DNA of 64,000 nucleotides from Orbilia blumenaviensis (GCA_036872755.1 JAVHNS010000002.1:3162001-3226000); one strand, 5' to 3'; positions 32,983 through 45,894 are shown, counted from the stretch's first letter. Translations and numbers: made by a program. Notes: generated by a model from the letters alone, not told the origin.

Positions 32983-35479
32983 CTGATACTGGTAATGGAT
33001 CAATTGTTTCGTCATGCCAAACTGTATTTGGCGTCAATCATTTATGCCTGATTCTAAATTCAAACCCGTTTTAGTAGTAATTTGAACATATCTCAAACTA
33101 CTAGGGCGGATACCGGGGTGTATAGTTACATTGGCTACGCTATGGCCGCCCATGGTGAATTCTACTTGGAGACTTCTATCTAACCTACTTGCTGCCTACT
33201 GCCCAACATGTCCATGTATATTAGTACTACCTAGCCAACTTCTATAGCAAGCAAACCAGGGCAGCAGGTAGTAGGTGAGGCAGTAGTCAAGTAGGGTTAT
33301 AGGCAAGGAAGTGGGCAGGGCCGTGGGCAGGTCGGATAGAATCATTTTAAGCAGAATTTACCATAGGCGGGCGGCTGGCCACAATGTGGCTAGTGTAACC
33401 ATATATATTGAATCCGGGTCATTAGGCATTCATTTTACTTTTTGTTCCGCTTTCCGCCCGTTGCTATACAATAGTTGTCTGCTAGGGCCGGGACCACTCG
33501 TCTACTATGTATGCCGGGTTTGTAAGTTTGGTTTGTCACCAATGGCCCCGCATCTGTTGATAAGATACATGTGTTTACTGTAGGGGGGAAAGGGTGCGTT
33601 TTCTGGGCCACCTATCAAATACAAGTTGATTTTAAAACGGGCTTCGCAAGTGAGGAAGGCATATCATGATATCAGGGGCCTCAAAAAAAAAAAAAAAGCA
33701 CCATTTCCCTTACGGTATATGATCTTGTAAACTAGCCCTCCATAAAAATGGTACCATATACAGGCTTATACAAAGCTACATTTCCCCTTATTTTCTGTTT
33801 CTATTTTTTCTTTTCTTTTTCTATTTGTTTATCATATCAATTTGATGCAGAGATTGTATTAGTGCATACCCTCTGAGTAGGGGCAGTACTCTATTAGGTT
33901 GTAATCTATGATCATGAGCAACCTAGTCGACCAGAACCCGACATCTACCACTGGCCAACCTCCCTTCCGTTTCACAGTCCATTATCCGTCATCACATATC
34001 CCACACTTTGTAAATAAGCATAAGCAGCTAGTCATAGCCATGGTAATTGCAATCTTGTATCGCCTTCAACTGAAGGGATTCTGAAGACCAGCGGAATTTC
34101 GAAAGCACCAAATCATCTTTAGAATGAAAGTCCAACAGCAGTTTATAGCTGGATTAGTAGAGCTCCCACTTCAGAACTAAACATACATAATTTAAATCTC
34201 ATCCGAGTTTAAACCAGCGTATGACCGAACCCCTAGGGTTCCACAGGTCAGGGTTAATACGACGAGGTTGCCTCGTAAAATCCAACGATGTCTAAACTAG
34301 TTTATAGTGGAACTATCAGAGCCACCTTTCGACATTGAGAGGACTACCGAGTTCCCGCGTTAATAATCAGCCCAAACAACAGCAAAACTCCCGCCTCGGA
34401 ATCAAGTATAGATATAATATTCCCCCACAGGCACCCAGTTGATGCGTTGTTAGGTAAAGAAGGCATCATTCCTCCCATATTAAACATGTAGGAATAATTG
34501 TAATCATAGAGGGGCCAATACCTCCTACGAACCCAGTTATGTTATTCTACTCATATACGGGACACACTACAATCAATCTATGAAATCTATAGGGAAATAG
34601 TATTGCGATTTCAACCTGGAAGGAAAGAAGAAGACGAGAGAACCACAAAAAATGGTCTCCGTATATATGTATTCCAAAAAAAATTATACTAATACTCGAA
34701 TAGTATATGAAATATTGAAAAAAGAGAGATATGGTAAAATATGTACCGTGAGAAGATAAATGACTAGTAGTAGCGGGATCTATAGACGTCCCAGGCGAAG
34801 AAGAGAGGACCTTGAAGGCAAAAGAAACAAAAAGCAGAATGGCCGTCCCAAAACAAAAAGAAAAGGAAAGAAAAGAAAAAAGAGAAAAAAGAGGATAAAA
34901 GTTACGCGAAGGGAATCGCAGAAAAACCTTTGATGCAAGCGAGAAAGTATTTTTGAAATGCAATGCAGTTAGCTAGAAACCGAAGCTAAAAGAACACCAA
35001 CGCCGGTTTTTGATGTTATGATGATGATGAGAGTACTGTAAATGCTGCAGGCAGAACAAGAGCAAAAAACGGATAAAAATAAGTGCGAAAAATAACGCCA
35101 TTAAGATTCGTAGCACAATGAAGACGTAAAGAAGCGGCAGAGCCACGAGTAGCTAGTGTGCCGATTAATGCGAAGGAAGCACGTGGGACGGAACGGAAAC
35201 GTCCTGTCACGTGGGTGACACCACGATTAGATCGATGACTGTCGATGGTTGGTGGGCTGAACGTAAAGGTGGGGCACAGAAACAATAAAAAAAAAGAATA
35301 AAAAAAAAGAATTTCGCTAAAAGACGAAGGCAAAATTGGAAATATGCAAGGAGGGTATTGAGGAAATATCGTTCAAATAATAGCGACTATCGGTGGCGGG
35401 CGAGTGCCACATCAATACGGAAGTCTGGGCTTGGGGTCATCGGACTTGTCGATCAACGGCGGGGCGAATCAGGAACCGA

Positions 35480-38400
35480 TCACATGGCGACGGCGATCCC
35501 GCTGAGAGTAGCTGGAGTTGGCGTGTCCATACGCGAGTCCATGTCGTCATGTCCGCCGGCTAAGTTTCTAGCGAAAATTTTCCGTAGGTGATCCTCCTGC
35601 TCGTCCCAGCGGGCTGCAACATGCTTGATGGCTGTCTCGACCTGGTCCTCGGTTAGACTCAACCCTTTCTCAGAGTCGTGCGAGCTCCGGCCGGTGAGAC
35701 TTCGCAAAGAACGAACGCTGCGGCGTCTGTCGATATTGGAGAATCCGGCGAGCACCGAAAGTCTGCTGGATGGCGGCTCTGGTGCATCAACCGTTTTGTT
35801 GAGGTCGTTGCGGAGTTTATCAAGCTGTTCCTTTCTATCTCGTTCTATTCCCGGTAATGCGAACATAGAGCGGTTTTCACTGCAAGAAGATGCTAATGCG
35901 GTGTAGCCTTGAAGATTGATCCCGTTATTGCCACAGTGTATTTCTTGCAGAGAATTGTTTGACTCGAGCATCTTGGCAATGACCATGGCACCTTGTGGAC
36001 CAAGACGTTGTTCTATTACGATGTTGTCAGTATGGTTATTTGGTGGAAAGGGTGTCACGCGGGAAACTTACGTTCAACTTTTAGGACCTTCAACGCTTTG
36101 TTGTGCGCTAGCGTATCGAAGGCCTTATTGAGTCCAGCACCAAGTCGTCCGTCTTCGATGCGTCCATATCCGCCGGAGATATCGAGAACTTTGAGCGTTT
36201 CATTCTTTGCAAAGAGCTCACCGAAGGCATTTATGGTGTCGTTGTTGGCGTCCGTTGGAAGATAGACACGTGAAAGGTCGAGATATTCGATGGTCTTGTT
36301 AACCGTAATTGCCTTGATCAGCTTACGGAACATCTCCTCGTCCGGATAATCAACGTTACTTATCGTCAAGTATCTCGGAGACAACCCCTTCTTGATCGCA
36401 TCAACCAGTTTGTTGTGATCTGGGGTGATCTGGAGGCGGTTGACGAAAAGGTGGAGATTGCGGATTTTGCCATCTTCCCGAGCCAAGCATCCTAACAATA
36501 CAGCCAGATCGCCCGCTTTTAAACCGCAATCATTAAGGTTTAGTTTAGTGAGGCATTCTGAGGCTGGGCTGTTTAGATAGGCAGAAAGGGCGTCCACGGA
36601 AGCACCGTTGATCGGTGTACCGCTGAGATCAAGTTCCTGAAGTCGCCATTTGATCAGAATCTCTTCCGGGATAAGAGCATGCTCCTCTTTCGCCGGTCTG
36701 GAGTGAAACGTATTGACGGAAAGCGAAGATTCGGCTCGGAAACTCCCTGGCTTATAGCTACCACTCATAGTTGACTCAGGGGTTCTAGGCAGCGGGATTT
36801 GGAGGGATATTGATCTGTTGAATGACGGTCGGATTGGGGATGTGTTTTTAGGATAGCTGTAGCCATAATCACAACCAACTGCAAGCTTCAGGTTGGCGAG
36901 CCTGAGGCACCGCATACCTGGAAACGCTTTAAGCAGGTCGCAGAGGGGGTTCAGACTCGATGTGTTCAGCCGACCTGGGTTGCCTCCAATATCCAAACCT
37001 TCCAGCGTCTTAACTTGGGCCACTAGCGATTCCAAGATCAAATAGATGGATCGCTCACTCAGGCCGCATCGAGCGATCTCTAGCCCTCGGATATGGCAGG
37101 TCTTATCCACTGCAGCATCTACAATCCAGGCGATATCAGCTTGATCGAGCGCAAGTCCAGAGAAAATGATCCAATCCACATTAGTCAACCCCTTTTTGCA
37201 CAGCGGCAAGATGGCTTCGACAATTTCGCATCCGGTTTCGACTTCGTCGTGATCATCGTCTTCGAGTTGGGCTCTTGGTGGTTCTAAGCATCCAGTAAAG
37301 TCGAGTCGGCGCAACCGCGCGCTACAGGCTGCAATTGCTCTGAGTTCAAGCACAAGGAGCGAGCGTTTTTGACCTCTAGTGTTTAACTTTCGTCCGGATC
37401 GCGTTCTGTAGGGCTCCATATCGCTACCATACCCGTCGAAGGTTCCCTTTAGCGGCTGTAGGCTTACTCCGGAGAAAGATATCGACCCGAATGACTCGTT
37501 CCATCTCAAGGACCTCATAACCGCGAGAAGTTCTGGAACCGAGTATTTTGTTCTTCTGGGGTGATTTGGTGGGAGAAGCTGAAATTTCGGGCCATCTTCG
37601 GTATTAGAAATTATTTTATAATTGAGAATATGAACGTCGACCTCATATGATGCGCCTGTGGTATATGTGTGGTTAGTTCGAGAACTCCAGAAACTCTGTT
37701 TTTGAGGAGAGCATGCTTACAATAGGCGGCTAGGGTTCTGGAAAAGCAAAGATAGCCTTCATCGTAATCGATATCGGGGAATGGTTGATCGAGGAGTTTT
37801 TCCGGAATGTTAAGGGTGAACGAAGGCTCTGACCATTGAGGGCGAAGGAAATCCGCGGCATGTCGGATAGTTTGAATGATCTGGGCCGCGCAGGAAGAAG
37901 CCAAATGAACCGTTTGGTATGGTTTGCAAGGCGACCGGAACTTGAGAGTGAAAGAATCATCTGTCTCAGAATTCATATTCAGCGCGCACAAGGTCAAGAT
38001 TCCAAACGTGGTAAGCATTCCAGGAGAGTTGAGGGAAGATGAGCTCTTCTGGTTTGCCGCCTTCGGTATCGGAAGCAGATGAATCTTGTGGATCCCAACA
38101 GCCAAGTAACAGATCGTTGTCGCATTCTTTTGCATATCCTCAGAAGAACCCGAAATCCTGCCCTGGTTGCGATCGGACTTTCGGTGGACGACCCGGAAAA
38201 TCATGACATTATCAGGTGAATAATCGTGTTCGTCCCCGAGCCTTTTCGAAACATAATCTACAACCTTTGCGGCAAACGGTAGTGTTGTATATGTTGGAAG
38301 TCGCACCGTCCTGCATAAAGCCCTCAACCATTGGTCAACTTCCGACTGATTTGAGAGCTGCAACACAGTCGAAGTGGCGGTTCCGGTGATTTCGTCGAGA

Positions 38401-39139
38401 TGGTCGACTTGAATAAAGAACTTGTCGGTCTCATGAACAGCAACAATTTGGTTCAAGTGGATGATGATCTGGTCCTGCTGGACCTCACCGGTACTTGGAC
38501 CAAAGGAAGTACTTCGGTTACCTGCGACACGGAAGCTCATATTCAACCTGCCACTTCCCGTAAGCATCTCTCTTTGAAAATCGCACTGATTGTGACCACG
38601 CAAACTTACTGCGGAAACACTTCAACCGCCTTTCCCTGATTCCTAAACCTGAGCAAATGAGTGTCTGTCAAAACCAAATATTCCCGTTTGCTGCTGAACC
38701 TCCTCATGAAATTGTTCGCTGACACCACTTCGCCAGCAAAGACAATTACCGATGTTCGGGCATTTTTTGTCAAGAAATCAGGTTCGTCAAAAAGTGACGA
38801 CGCTGCAGTAGACGTCGAAACTGTCGACGTTCCCGGCGACGAGGGTTCATATGATCTTGGAGTGGCCGCTAGCGAGACGGGACGTGTCGAAACTTTCGGA
38901 CGAGGTGGTAAGGGTCTATCTAGGTCGATTGGAGCGGACGGCTTGCCCTCAGCGAATGTTTGAGCACGAATTATAGTACCGGTTCCGACAGCACCACTTT
39001 GGTAGGATATCGGCCTTTGCTTGGTGATGAGTTTGGCAGTGTACTGGGCAGCAGGCTTTGGATTTGAGGGTTTGGAGAATATCCCGAAGGATTTCCGTCG
39101 GGAGGTCGGATCGAATGGTTGCATTGTAGCGGTTGCCAT
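35480..39139 (-). CDS. PH-domain and leucine-rich-repeat protein, four exons
   Basis: Exons (- strand) 39139-38610, 38547-37721, 37655-36072 and 36012-35480 give 1157 residues; the introns are 59-65 bases. The first 120 residues are Ser/Pro-rich and disordered. A PH-like domain follows at about 125-260 (KREYLVLTDTHLLRFRNQGK, then IVAVHETDKFFIQVDH and WLRALCRTVR), interrupted by intron 1. Exon 2 continues with a second folded region. Exon 3 holds leucine-rich repeats of the RNase-inhibitor type (LRRLDFTGCLEPP, LQELDLSGTPING, IEYLDLSRVYLPT, LKVLDISGGYGR), ending in exon 4 with LQEIHCGNNGINLQGYTAL. The C-terminus has a charged, coiled-coil-like helix (ERDRKEQLDKLRNDLNK). PH plus LRR is the layout of CARMIL-type actin regulators; fungal relatives are little studied, so the function is inferred. 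The start ATG is the first in the frame, after a purine-rich leader. Confidence 0.9.
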
Positions 39140-39633
39140 GTTGAAAGGAGAAGGAAAGAAGAAGGATAGAGTAACGGGACGAATTTATTAGAAAAATCTA
39201 ATTGCACAGGCCACCGAGGCCAGGTTCCCGATTATATTTTGTGTCGTAAGTTTTGTCGACGTATATATATTTCGCTTTGTCGTTTTGCTCTCCGTCTCTG
39301 TCGGATTGATGGGTATAGAGTAGCAGTAGTACTAGTGTTAGTACTAGCAGCTGTATACTATAGTATGAGTAGTATACCGGTGTATGGTATATTGTGTGTT
39401 TGTTGAATCAAGGAAGTGCTATGGGGATGTCACTGGGATGATGACTGGCAGTTGGTCGCTTTTGGCATGGGGGGCAAGAGAACGGACACAACAGGACAGG
39501 ATAGGACAGATGCTACAAGGATGCTATCATAAAGGCGTTCATGAAAGGATGGATGATAATGATGATGATAGTAATAATGATCCCATGGGGAGTAAGAAGA
39601 ATAAGAACAGACAGATAGACACACGCATACAAA

Positions 39634-39652
39634 CACACACACACACACACAC
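39634..39652 (+). repeat. (CA)n microsatellite
   Basis: Nine consecutive CA units next to ACAGACAGATAGACACACGC. Confidence 0.93.
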
Positions 39653-39740
39653 AGAGCGAATGGGAGGGAGGGAGAGGATACGGGTAGATGATAGAAGTTG
39701 TTGTAGGCACTGCGAACGAAACAAAAAACGACGGGAGACG

Positions 39741-39768
39741 GAGGATGAGGATGAGGATGAGGATGAGG
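39741..39768 (+). repeat. (GAGGAT)n repeat
   Basis: About four consecutive GATGAG units. Confidence 0.9.
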
Positions 39769-42700
39769 AGTGGATGATAGATGGATGTATGGAGGGTGGA
39801 GATGAAGCGGAGGGCGTTTGAGGTTGATGTTTAATCAATCCGATAGCAGAAGCGGCAGTGCTACCCTATGTACTGCTATAGTAATAGTGGGAAGTAATAA
39901 CCTGAAATCGAACCGGATTGAATCCAATTGAATTCGAGAGGTGCCCAATTTGGGGGGCTCGAAAGTGTTGTATGTTTTTTGGCTTTCGATGACGAAGGAA
40001 ATGACCAGGGCTTGTTTATCCGCCACGCAAAAAATAGAAACCGGGCAGGTAAAACTACTTCGAATCGCTCGACCGGCCACACCTTTCGCGGTAAGCTGCT
40101 CCTGCTGCTGCTGCTGGCGCTGGTAAGAATCTTGGAGCTGGTTCTGGTACTGGTACCGGTACTCCCGTATCTTAATTCAATCGGGTCGACGGTAGCCAGG
40201 CCACACTATCTCCAATCTGGAAAGGAGCCTAAAAAAAAAAAAAAAATATGCGTGTCCTACTAGTAGTTATACTTATGTATGCACTACTCGGCGTAAAGAA
40301 GAAGAATATAGAATGGAACAATGAAATGAAAATAAAAAAAGGAAGGAAGACGTGTCGCGGGCGTTCGTCGTAGACGGGTTCCCGGGTTCTTCGTCGAGAT
40401 ATAACCGATCCAGAAAGAAAATTTTCAATTTCAAAACAATGAAACGGCAACCTCCTTCCACTCTCTACTTCCTCTCTCTCCGGCTTTTTTATTATCTCTT
40501 GTCTCTCGCTTGTCGAAATAAATGTATGTATGTCTGAGGGGCCCCAGGCAAGCCTTCTTTTTTTTCCTTTTCGTGATTTGAAATTGAGGCCAGTGCAGTG
40601 CAGTGCAGCCAGGCCTTGTCGTGTCTCTGAACCACTCTTAACCAGCTTAACTCCAGTCAGGTCGCTTATGAGCAGGTTGTTGGCTTGCAGCTGAACGAAA
40701 CCCACCTGCACACCTGTCCTTCTTTTCTCTTGTCCCTGCTCTGCTCTGGCACTTGCTCCTGCCTTGCGCAGCTGGTTTTTTCTTTAGCGGTTTTGGCTTT
40801 GTTTTGTTTTTTCCCGCTGCCTCCAAATATTAAACCCAGTCCGTTTGTCGGCAAAGAGGGAAAGAGTGAATTGTTTTTCTTCTATCGAGCCCCGAGCTCA
40901 GTCGAAAATCTGTTGATACTCGAAGACAGAGAGAAGGAAGGAAAAAAAAAAAAAAAACGGGATAGCTCAAAAGAGAAGAGAAGGCAGACTCGAATTAGAT
41001 ATGTGGGATGATGAAGGGATAGCGAGGGAAAAAAAGGACTTGAGTAATGACCCGAACTCCGCAATTCCGGAATCCTTGCACCAATTCGTCAGTGAGGGGG
41101 AAAGCAAAATAGTTGAGAGGCAATAGTCGAGTCGCAATTTTAATTTGTTTAGGTCCGATGCGATGATGCTGCTGGTACTTTTTTGTATGTATCTGGCGAT
41201 TCGATTTCAATCCCACGCACACACGCACACACACACTCTCTCTCGCTTTCGTTTACGTTTGTCCGTTCGTATTTTGGCCCTGGACCCTGTCTGTCCCGTC
41301 CCTTGAACTGCCTACCTCGAGGTAAGTAGTGCCAGGGTAAAGAATGGAGAGAAACAAAAAGGCACCTCGAAGAAAAGAACCCCTCCAAGAACGTGGGGAT
41401 GTGGGAAACAATTCTTCTTTATAAAAAAGTATATATATAAAAATAAAATAAAAGAGCTGAAAAAAAGAGATCTGATGTATATATGCTCCGTACCAGAGGG
41501 TCGCATAAAAAAGGAGGGTTGGCGAAAAATGCTTCTCTTTTCTACGGATCCTATTTTCCTTTGCGACTGACGTACGTTTATTTACCTTCACCAGAAAAAA
41601 TAACAAGTAGTGCTCAGAGCTAGTGTCGGCACTCTGCGGCGTTCCTTCAATGCGAGATTTCGGGGTGATTAAGGTTTCACTGCCTCAACTTCACTCTCTC
41701 CCAAGTGCGACCTCAGATGCACAGATGGCTGTCTTCCAATGAACACGCCCACTTGCTTTGTTTTTCGATATGCCCTTTCGTGCTGTGGGCCCGGCCCTGG
41801 TCGATAAATGTGCGTCTTCTCTTTCGGGGTCTGATGCGGCTGGAAAAAAGACCAACAGATGTTATGGCTACTCGCACAAAAAAGAATTTGGGTGGTCCGC
41901 TACTTGATATGTGCATCCGTATATGTATGTATGTGGGGGCGGGCCAAGCTGGGTGCAAATGTGCGCCTCCTCTGCGCACCATTGGCAGGAGATGTAACTT
42001 GGACTGGGGGTTGATTAGACGATGCAAGGCATTGAAAACCTGCAACCCTGGTTGAACGTTCGAACCGTCAATGTCCGTTTTGTTATTCCATAGCACCATA
42101 CACACACAAACAGTTATTATTCCTTTCGTTTGTGGCTGCTTGCGAAAAATGTTGTGATCTTCTTTCTCAATCCGGCGCCCAAATTTCTTCAACGTTGTGA
42201 GTGGTTAGCGTCGATTTCTCTTTTAATGATAGTTTGCTGCAGGCAATATCCCGTTGTTAGTTGTGTCGTCGATATTGGATGTAAGAAAGGGATAGAAAGG
42301 AAAAATCGCATTTCCCCCTTCGTGATCACTATAGTATACTATACTCCGATCAAGCCGACACAGACTTTTTCAAAGCAGTGCATATTGTGTTTGATACAAA
42401 TCTGACATCTACAAAACATGTGTGGAAATGGGATCAGGGACCTCATCGATGCGGCCAAAACATACCTCGTCTGATGTAGCTTAAGCTCCCGGGGACGTGC
42501 ACAAGCACTCGAGCACACAGACTCTCTCGATCTCTCTTTGATAACACTTCAAAAGCCAAAGCCCTCTATGGCGCAAAAAAACATCGAATGGTCTGATTGG
42601 ATTGAGGGAACTCCTCCTCTACAGTTTAAAAAGGGTCATCAGATTTCGTGGGGACCTAAATTTTTTCCTTTTGTTGTGGTTTCAAAGTCGAGGTTCAAGC

Positions 42701-43970
42701 TCGCACGTCATCGTTTCATGTTTAATTGAATCATCGCGCTCTCATGCAATAATCGATTAATCCCGATCCTTAGCCGATAGAAGAGAGATGAGGGGTTACA
42801 AATTCGAGCCCTCGTAATCTGGAACCTCAAAGCAAATCTGTATTATCCGGGCGCGGCCTCAACGAATATAAGGAACGGCCGGAGAAAAATGATGTTTTAT
42901 CGGTTTGATAAACGGCAGGAATTTTTCAATCCCGATTATAAAATTCCAAGATCGAGGTTCTGGTATGGTTCGGTTTCTTTTTTCTTCTTCTTCTTCGAAG
43001 CTTGGTCCTTCTTCCTTGCATTGCGCATTGCAATTGATTGTGTCTCTTTACTAACTAGCTCGTACGTCAACATCCTGCCAACAACACCGCAGACGGCTAA
43101 CGAGCCGACCACGACACGACATTTGATCCAAGGATATCGATGCACAACTTAAGAAACCAGCCCAATCGCAAGAAATAGAAAATGAAAAAAATAAAGTAAA
43201 ACACCCCTCTCGAAAACAACTACAAGCGATGGTCTTCAAAAAACCTGATCCACAGGCCATGTTCCCCCGTTCCAGTCTTCCGAGAGCGAGAGAATGAGTA
43301 TGTAAAAACGCCTCAATCTTCACAGGCAGCCAGAATTTTCGACCCGAGATCATATCAGATCATGTCATGTTCTGTCATTCCCCCTCAGAGCCCATCAAAT
43401 CCAATGGTCCACAGGCCCGAAATCGTCATAGCCTACTTCACTTGCTTTCGAGTGGACCTGCTGTACCGGGACAGGAACTGAACGGGATCTTCTCCCCATT
43501 TTCCAATCCCGAACCTTAAAGACGCACAGCTTCGAGAGATAGAGAGAGAAAGACAGAAAAACGGTTCACAATGCAGAAATGCAAGCCAGCGGCTCAGACG
43601 TTTTCCTCCTTTCGCCTGTCGCTCCAAAAGCCACGGCTGCAAACCGCTTAGCCGAAAGGAACCAAAAACAACATGTTGACAGTGAGACCAACCTCCGTAC
43701 GAAGAAGTCACATTAAAACAGTTGTCGTATATCAAGTGTGCATTAAGACATGTTCCGTAGATCTTACGAATCTCGAATATCGCGCTGGCAATCCCCGCCG
43801 TACTCGGAAAAAGGTAACTGGACAGGGGACCTAGTTCCGCCGCGATCTTCAGAAATTCCAACCGTTTCTAACTGAACCTTAGCTCTTTTCAAACGGTCAT
43901 GTGTAAGAGCCCCCAGGTCATATCAAAAAACCCCATTCTGCAGGAATCTCTATGCATTTCACAAGCTTCG

Positions 43971-43997
<27 letters not shown>
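43971..43997 (+). repeat. poly(A) run, 27 nt
   Basis: An uninterrupted run of 27 A. Confidence 0.95.
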
Positions 43998-44001
<4 letters not shown>

Positions 44002-44331
44002 GCTGCTTCTACATGTAGATGCTGAAGTCAGCATATTGGTAGTCGAAATGTAAAATGTAGTTTTTTGGGCAAGACAAACGATCCGTCAATCGACGTCACT
44101 ATTCCAACATTCCAATCACACGTTTGTTGGGGGAGGCTGGTCCAGACAGGGACATGGGCTTCAAACGGTTCATTCACAATCACCGATCTAATCGGACCAC
44201 CCAAAAAACTCCTCAGCTTTTCCCATCCGGCCCCTAGTCAAAATGCAACTTACCATAATGCGACGGAATCGCAGCCTTCCGAAAGACCGTAGGGAAACCT
44301 AATTTATTAATGTGGGGACGTTAATACCATG

Positions 44332-44358
44332 ATTGATAATGATAATGATAATGATAAT
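44332..44358 (+). repeat. (GATAAT)n repeat
   Basis: Four to five consecutive GATAAT units, about 150 bases left of the retrotransposon. Confidence 0.93.
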
Positions 44359-44507
44359 GGTATAATTAAGTATTCTTAGCATCTCAAACTCCCATGGCCC
44401 GGTCTTTGCCATTCTCCCGACTCTCGCCAAAAACACCAAAATGCAAATAACAAGCGAGGCCTCGAATACTTCGTGATCTAATGGGAGATTCCCGTTGGTT
44501 AAGCTCC

Positions 44508-44512
44508 ATAGC
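44508..44512. repeat. target site duplication, left copy (ATAGC)
   Basis: ATAGC directly precedes TGTAGTGG of the left LTR. The same five bases follow the right LTR. Confidence 0.93.
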
Positions 44513-44643
44513 TGTAGTGGTACTTGGGATATAAGTATAATTAGGTATTCTCCAGAAGAGGGCCAGGGGTCTAAATAGCTTATATACAGGCAGAGCCGGG
44601 CTAGCTATTAATAGGAAAGTTACAGGGCCTAGGGCGCATTACA
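44513..44643 (-). repeat. LTR, left copy (3' LTR in element orientation)
   Basis: 131 bp from TGTAGTGG to GCGCATTACA. It matches the right copy at 124 of 131 positions by my alignment. It contains CTTATATACAGG, a TATA-like sequence. Confidence 0.94.
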
Positions 44644-44813
44644 ATCTCCCCATTTTTCAAAGGTTCACTAGGGCGTGTGGGTTCGCTAGAGCGTGCAGGT
44701 GCTAATTTGATTTTCCCTAGTGATACCGTGCTGGGGCGTGCGGGTGCGAATTTAATTTTCCCTAGTAGTCTCGTAGAGTGTTTTTTAACTACCTTTTTCT
44801 TTCGGCTTGACAT
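44601..44813 (-). pseudogene. C-terminal end of the pol frame with 15-residue repeats
   Basis: The open frame carries LGKIKFAPARPSTVS followed by LGKIKLAPARSS, a 15-residue unit repeated in register. It then runs through the polypurine tract into the LTR before stopping. It is basic and Pro-rich. The DNA here is less AT-rich than the rest of the interior. Assignment as the pol C-terminus is from position only. Confidence 0.55.
44644..44660 (-). other. polypurine tract
   Basis: On the - strand the bases just before the 3' LTR read GAAAAATGGGGAGAT. A purine-rich tract is expected here for plus-strand priming in LTR elements, and it fixes the element's orientation. Confidence 0.75.
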
Positions 44814-45525
44814 CGGCCCTGGATTTTTCGGCTGGTTTGATTTTTTTTATGGGCACACAACTAGCTTATTTTAGTTTTAACCTAACTCTATCTACTTCGT
44901 TGTCCTCAATATCCAAAATCAATTCTGCTATTTTTAGTTTTTTTTGTTCTAGGTTTACTACTATGCATAGAACATACATATCTTTACTATCCCTCCACTC
45001 ATCATAATCTTATTTGTATTTTTTGTATCTAACCAAATACTGGATCTTAATTCCTTTTCCGCATCCTCTTTTTTTCACAACTTGCTTATCCAAGATTTAA
45101 AATATCTCATACTCCTCCTCTCTTTATTTGTCTAGTGTCAAGAAAAACGTCAACATTGTCACTCTTCCATATAAGTCTATTGCCGGGTCTGGTACTGATT
45201 CCAAGTAGAATATAAATATCACTAGATATATGCATATATTAACCAATAAATCAAATCGGAACGCATTTCCACATCCAACTTTCTCAAATATTTTAAATAA
45301 CCCTACTTACTAGGCAGCTAATTTTTTTTTTTTGATTGATGGTAGTGTATATTTAGTTTTTAGATTTAGACAAACCTATTCTGATTTGAAAACCTTGTTT
45401 ACTGCTTAGCAATGTCTATTCCCTTGAGTAACCATTACAATCACAGTAAACTAAACAACGTTTGCTACATCTTACTGATGCCAAAACCAAAATTCTGCTA
45501 ATTTGACGAATTGTTCTTTTGTTCG

Positions 45526-45894
45526 TTAGTTGTCGAAAAGGTCCTTAAGTCTTAAACCTCCTTCCCCAAAAAACATTGTATATTTAACTACATCTAAAAC
45601 TAATTTTAACTTTCTTCCATATAAAATTTCAAACAAAGCACAGTTTGTTATCACATTTTTCAAATCCATTATTATTCTCTCTAGTTTTGGTAGAGACGTT
45701 ATCCAGTTGTTCTGGTTTGCATTGACATAGTACCTCAAAGTGTATTCAATTTCTTGATTCAACTTTTTTGTTTGGCTATTTGCTTGTGGGTTAAATGCCA
45801 TTGTTGCTAGAATTTTAACTTCAGACTTTACTAACTTGAATAGTTTCTTCCACAATTCACTAGTAAACCTTGGGTTTCTATCAAAAATTAACAC
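45526..45894 (-). pseudogene. gypsy integrase core fragment
   Basis: The open frame contains FDRNPRFTSELWKKLF and MAFNPQANSQTKKLNQEIE. It aligns by eye with the gypsy integrase core, in which a DRDxxFTS segment and a later HPQTxGQTERxNQ segment carry the catalytic acidic residues. In this copy the Glu of the latter is Lys and the His is Asn, both explained by G-to-A or C-to-T change. It is the 3'-most domain of pol, as in Ty3/gypsy. Confidence 0.88.

Larger units (their letters stand above)
28993..35479. other. intergenic, 6.5 kb, no gene seen
   Basis: A long stretch with T-rich runs just after the DUF2015 gene (probably its 3' region), poly(T) 30158-30181, poly(A)/(GA)n 30917-30992, poly(A) 32961-32982 and A/G-rich stretches before 35.3 kb. 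All reading frames are short or low-complexity. I see no exon with splice signals that I can support. Confidence 0.6.
39140..44507. other. intergenic, 5.4 kb, no gene seen
   Basis: The promoter of the PH/LRR gene is at the left. Further right lie a CA microsatellite (about 39634-39652), GAGGAT repeats (about 39741-39768), poly(A) 43971-43997 and an (ATGATA)n tract (about 44332-44358). Open frames are short and without domains. The right border is the target site of the LTR retrotransposon. Confidence 0.6.

Noticed and set aside
34547..34963. 138-codon minus-strand frame
   Set aside because: Phe/Ser/Leu-rich translation of an A/G-rich strand; no start context and no domain.
38520..38527. GTCGCAG acceptor for intron 1 of the PH/LRR gene
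   Set aside because: In the required phase it gives an immediate TAA; the acceptor at 38550-38548 keeps the frame.
39384..39838. 145-codon plus-strand frame and its antisense partners
   Set aside because: Composed of GAT, CA and GAGGAT repeats.
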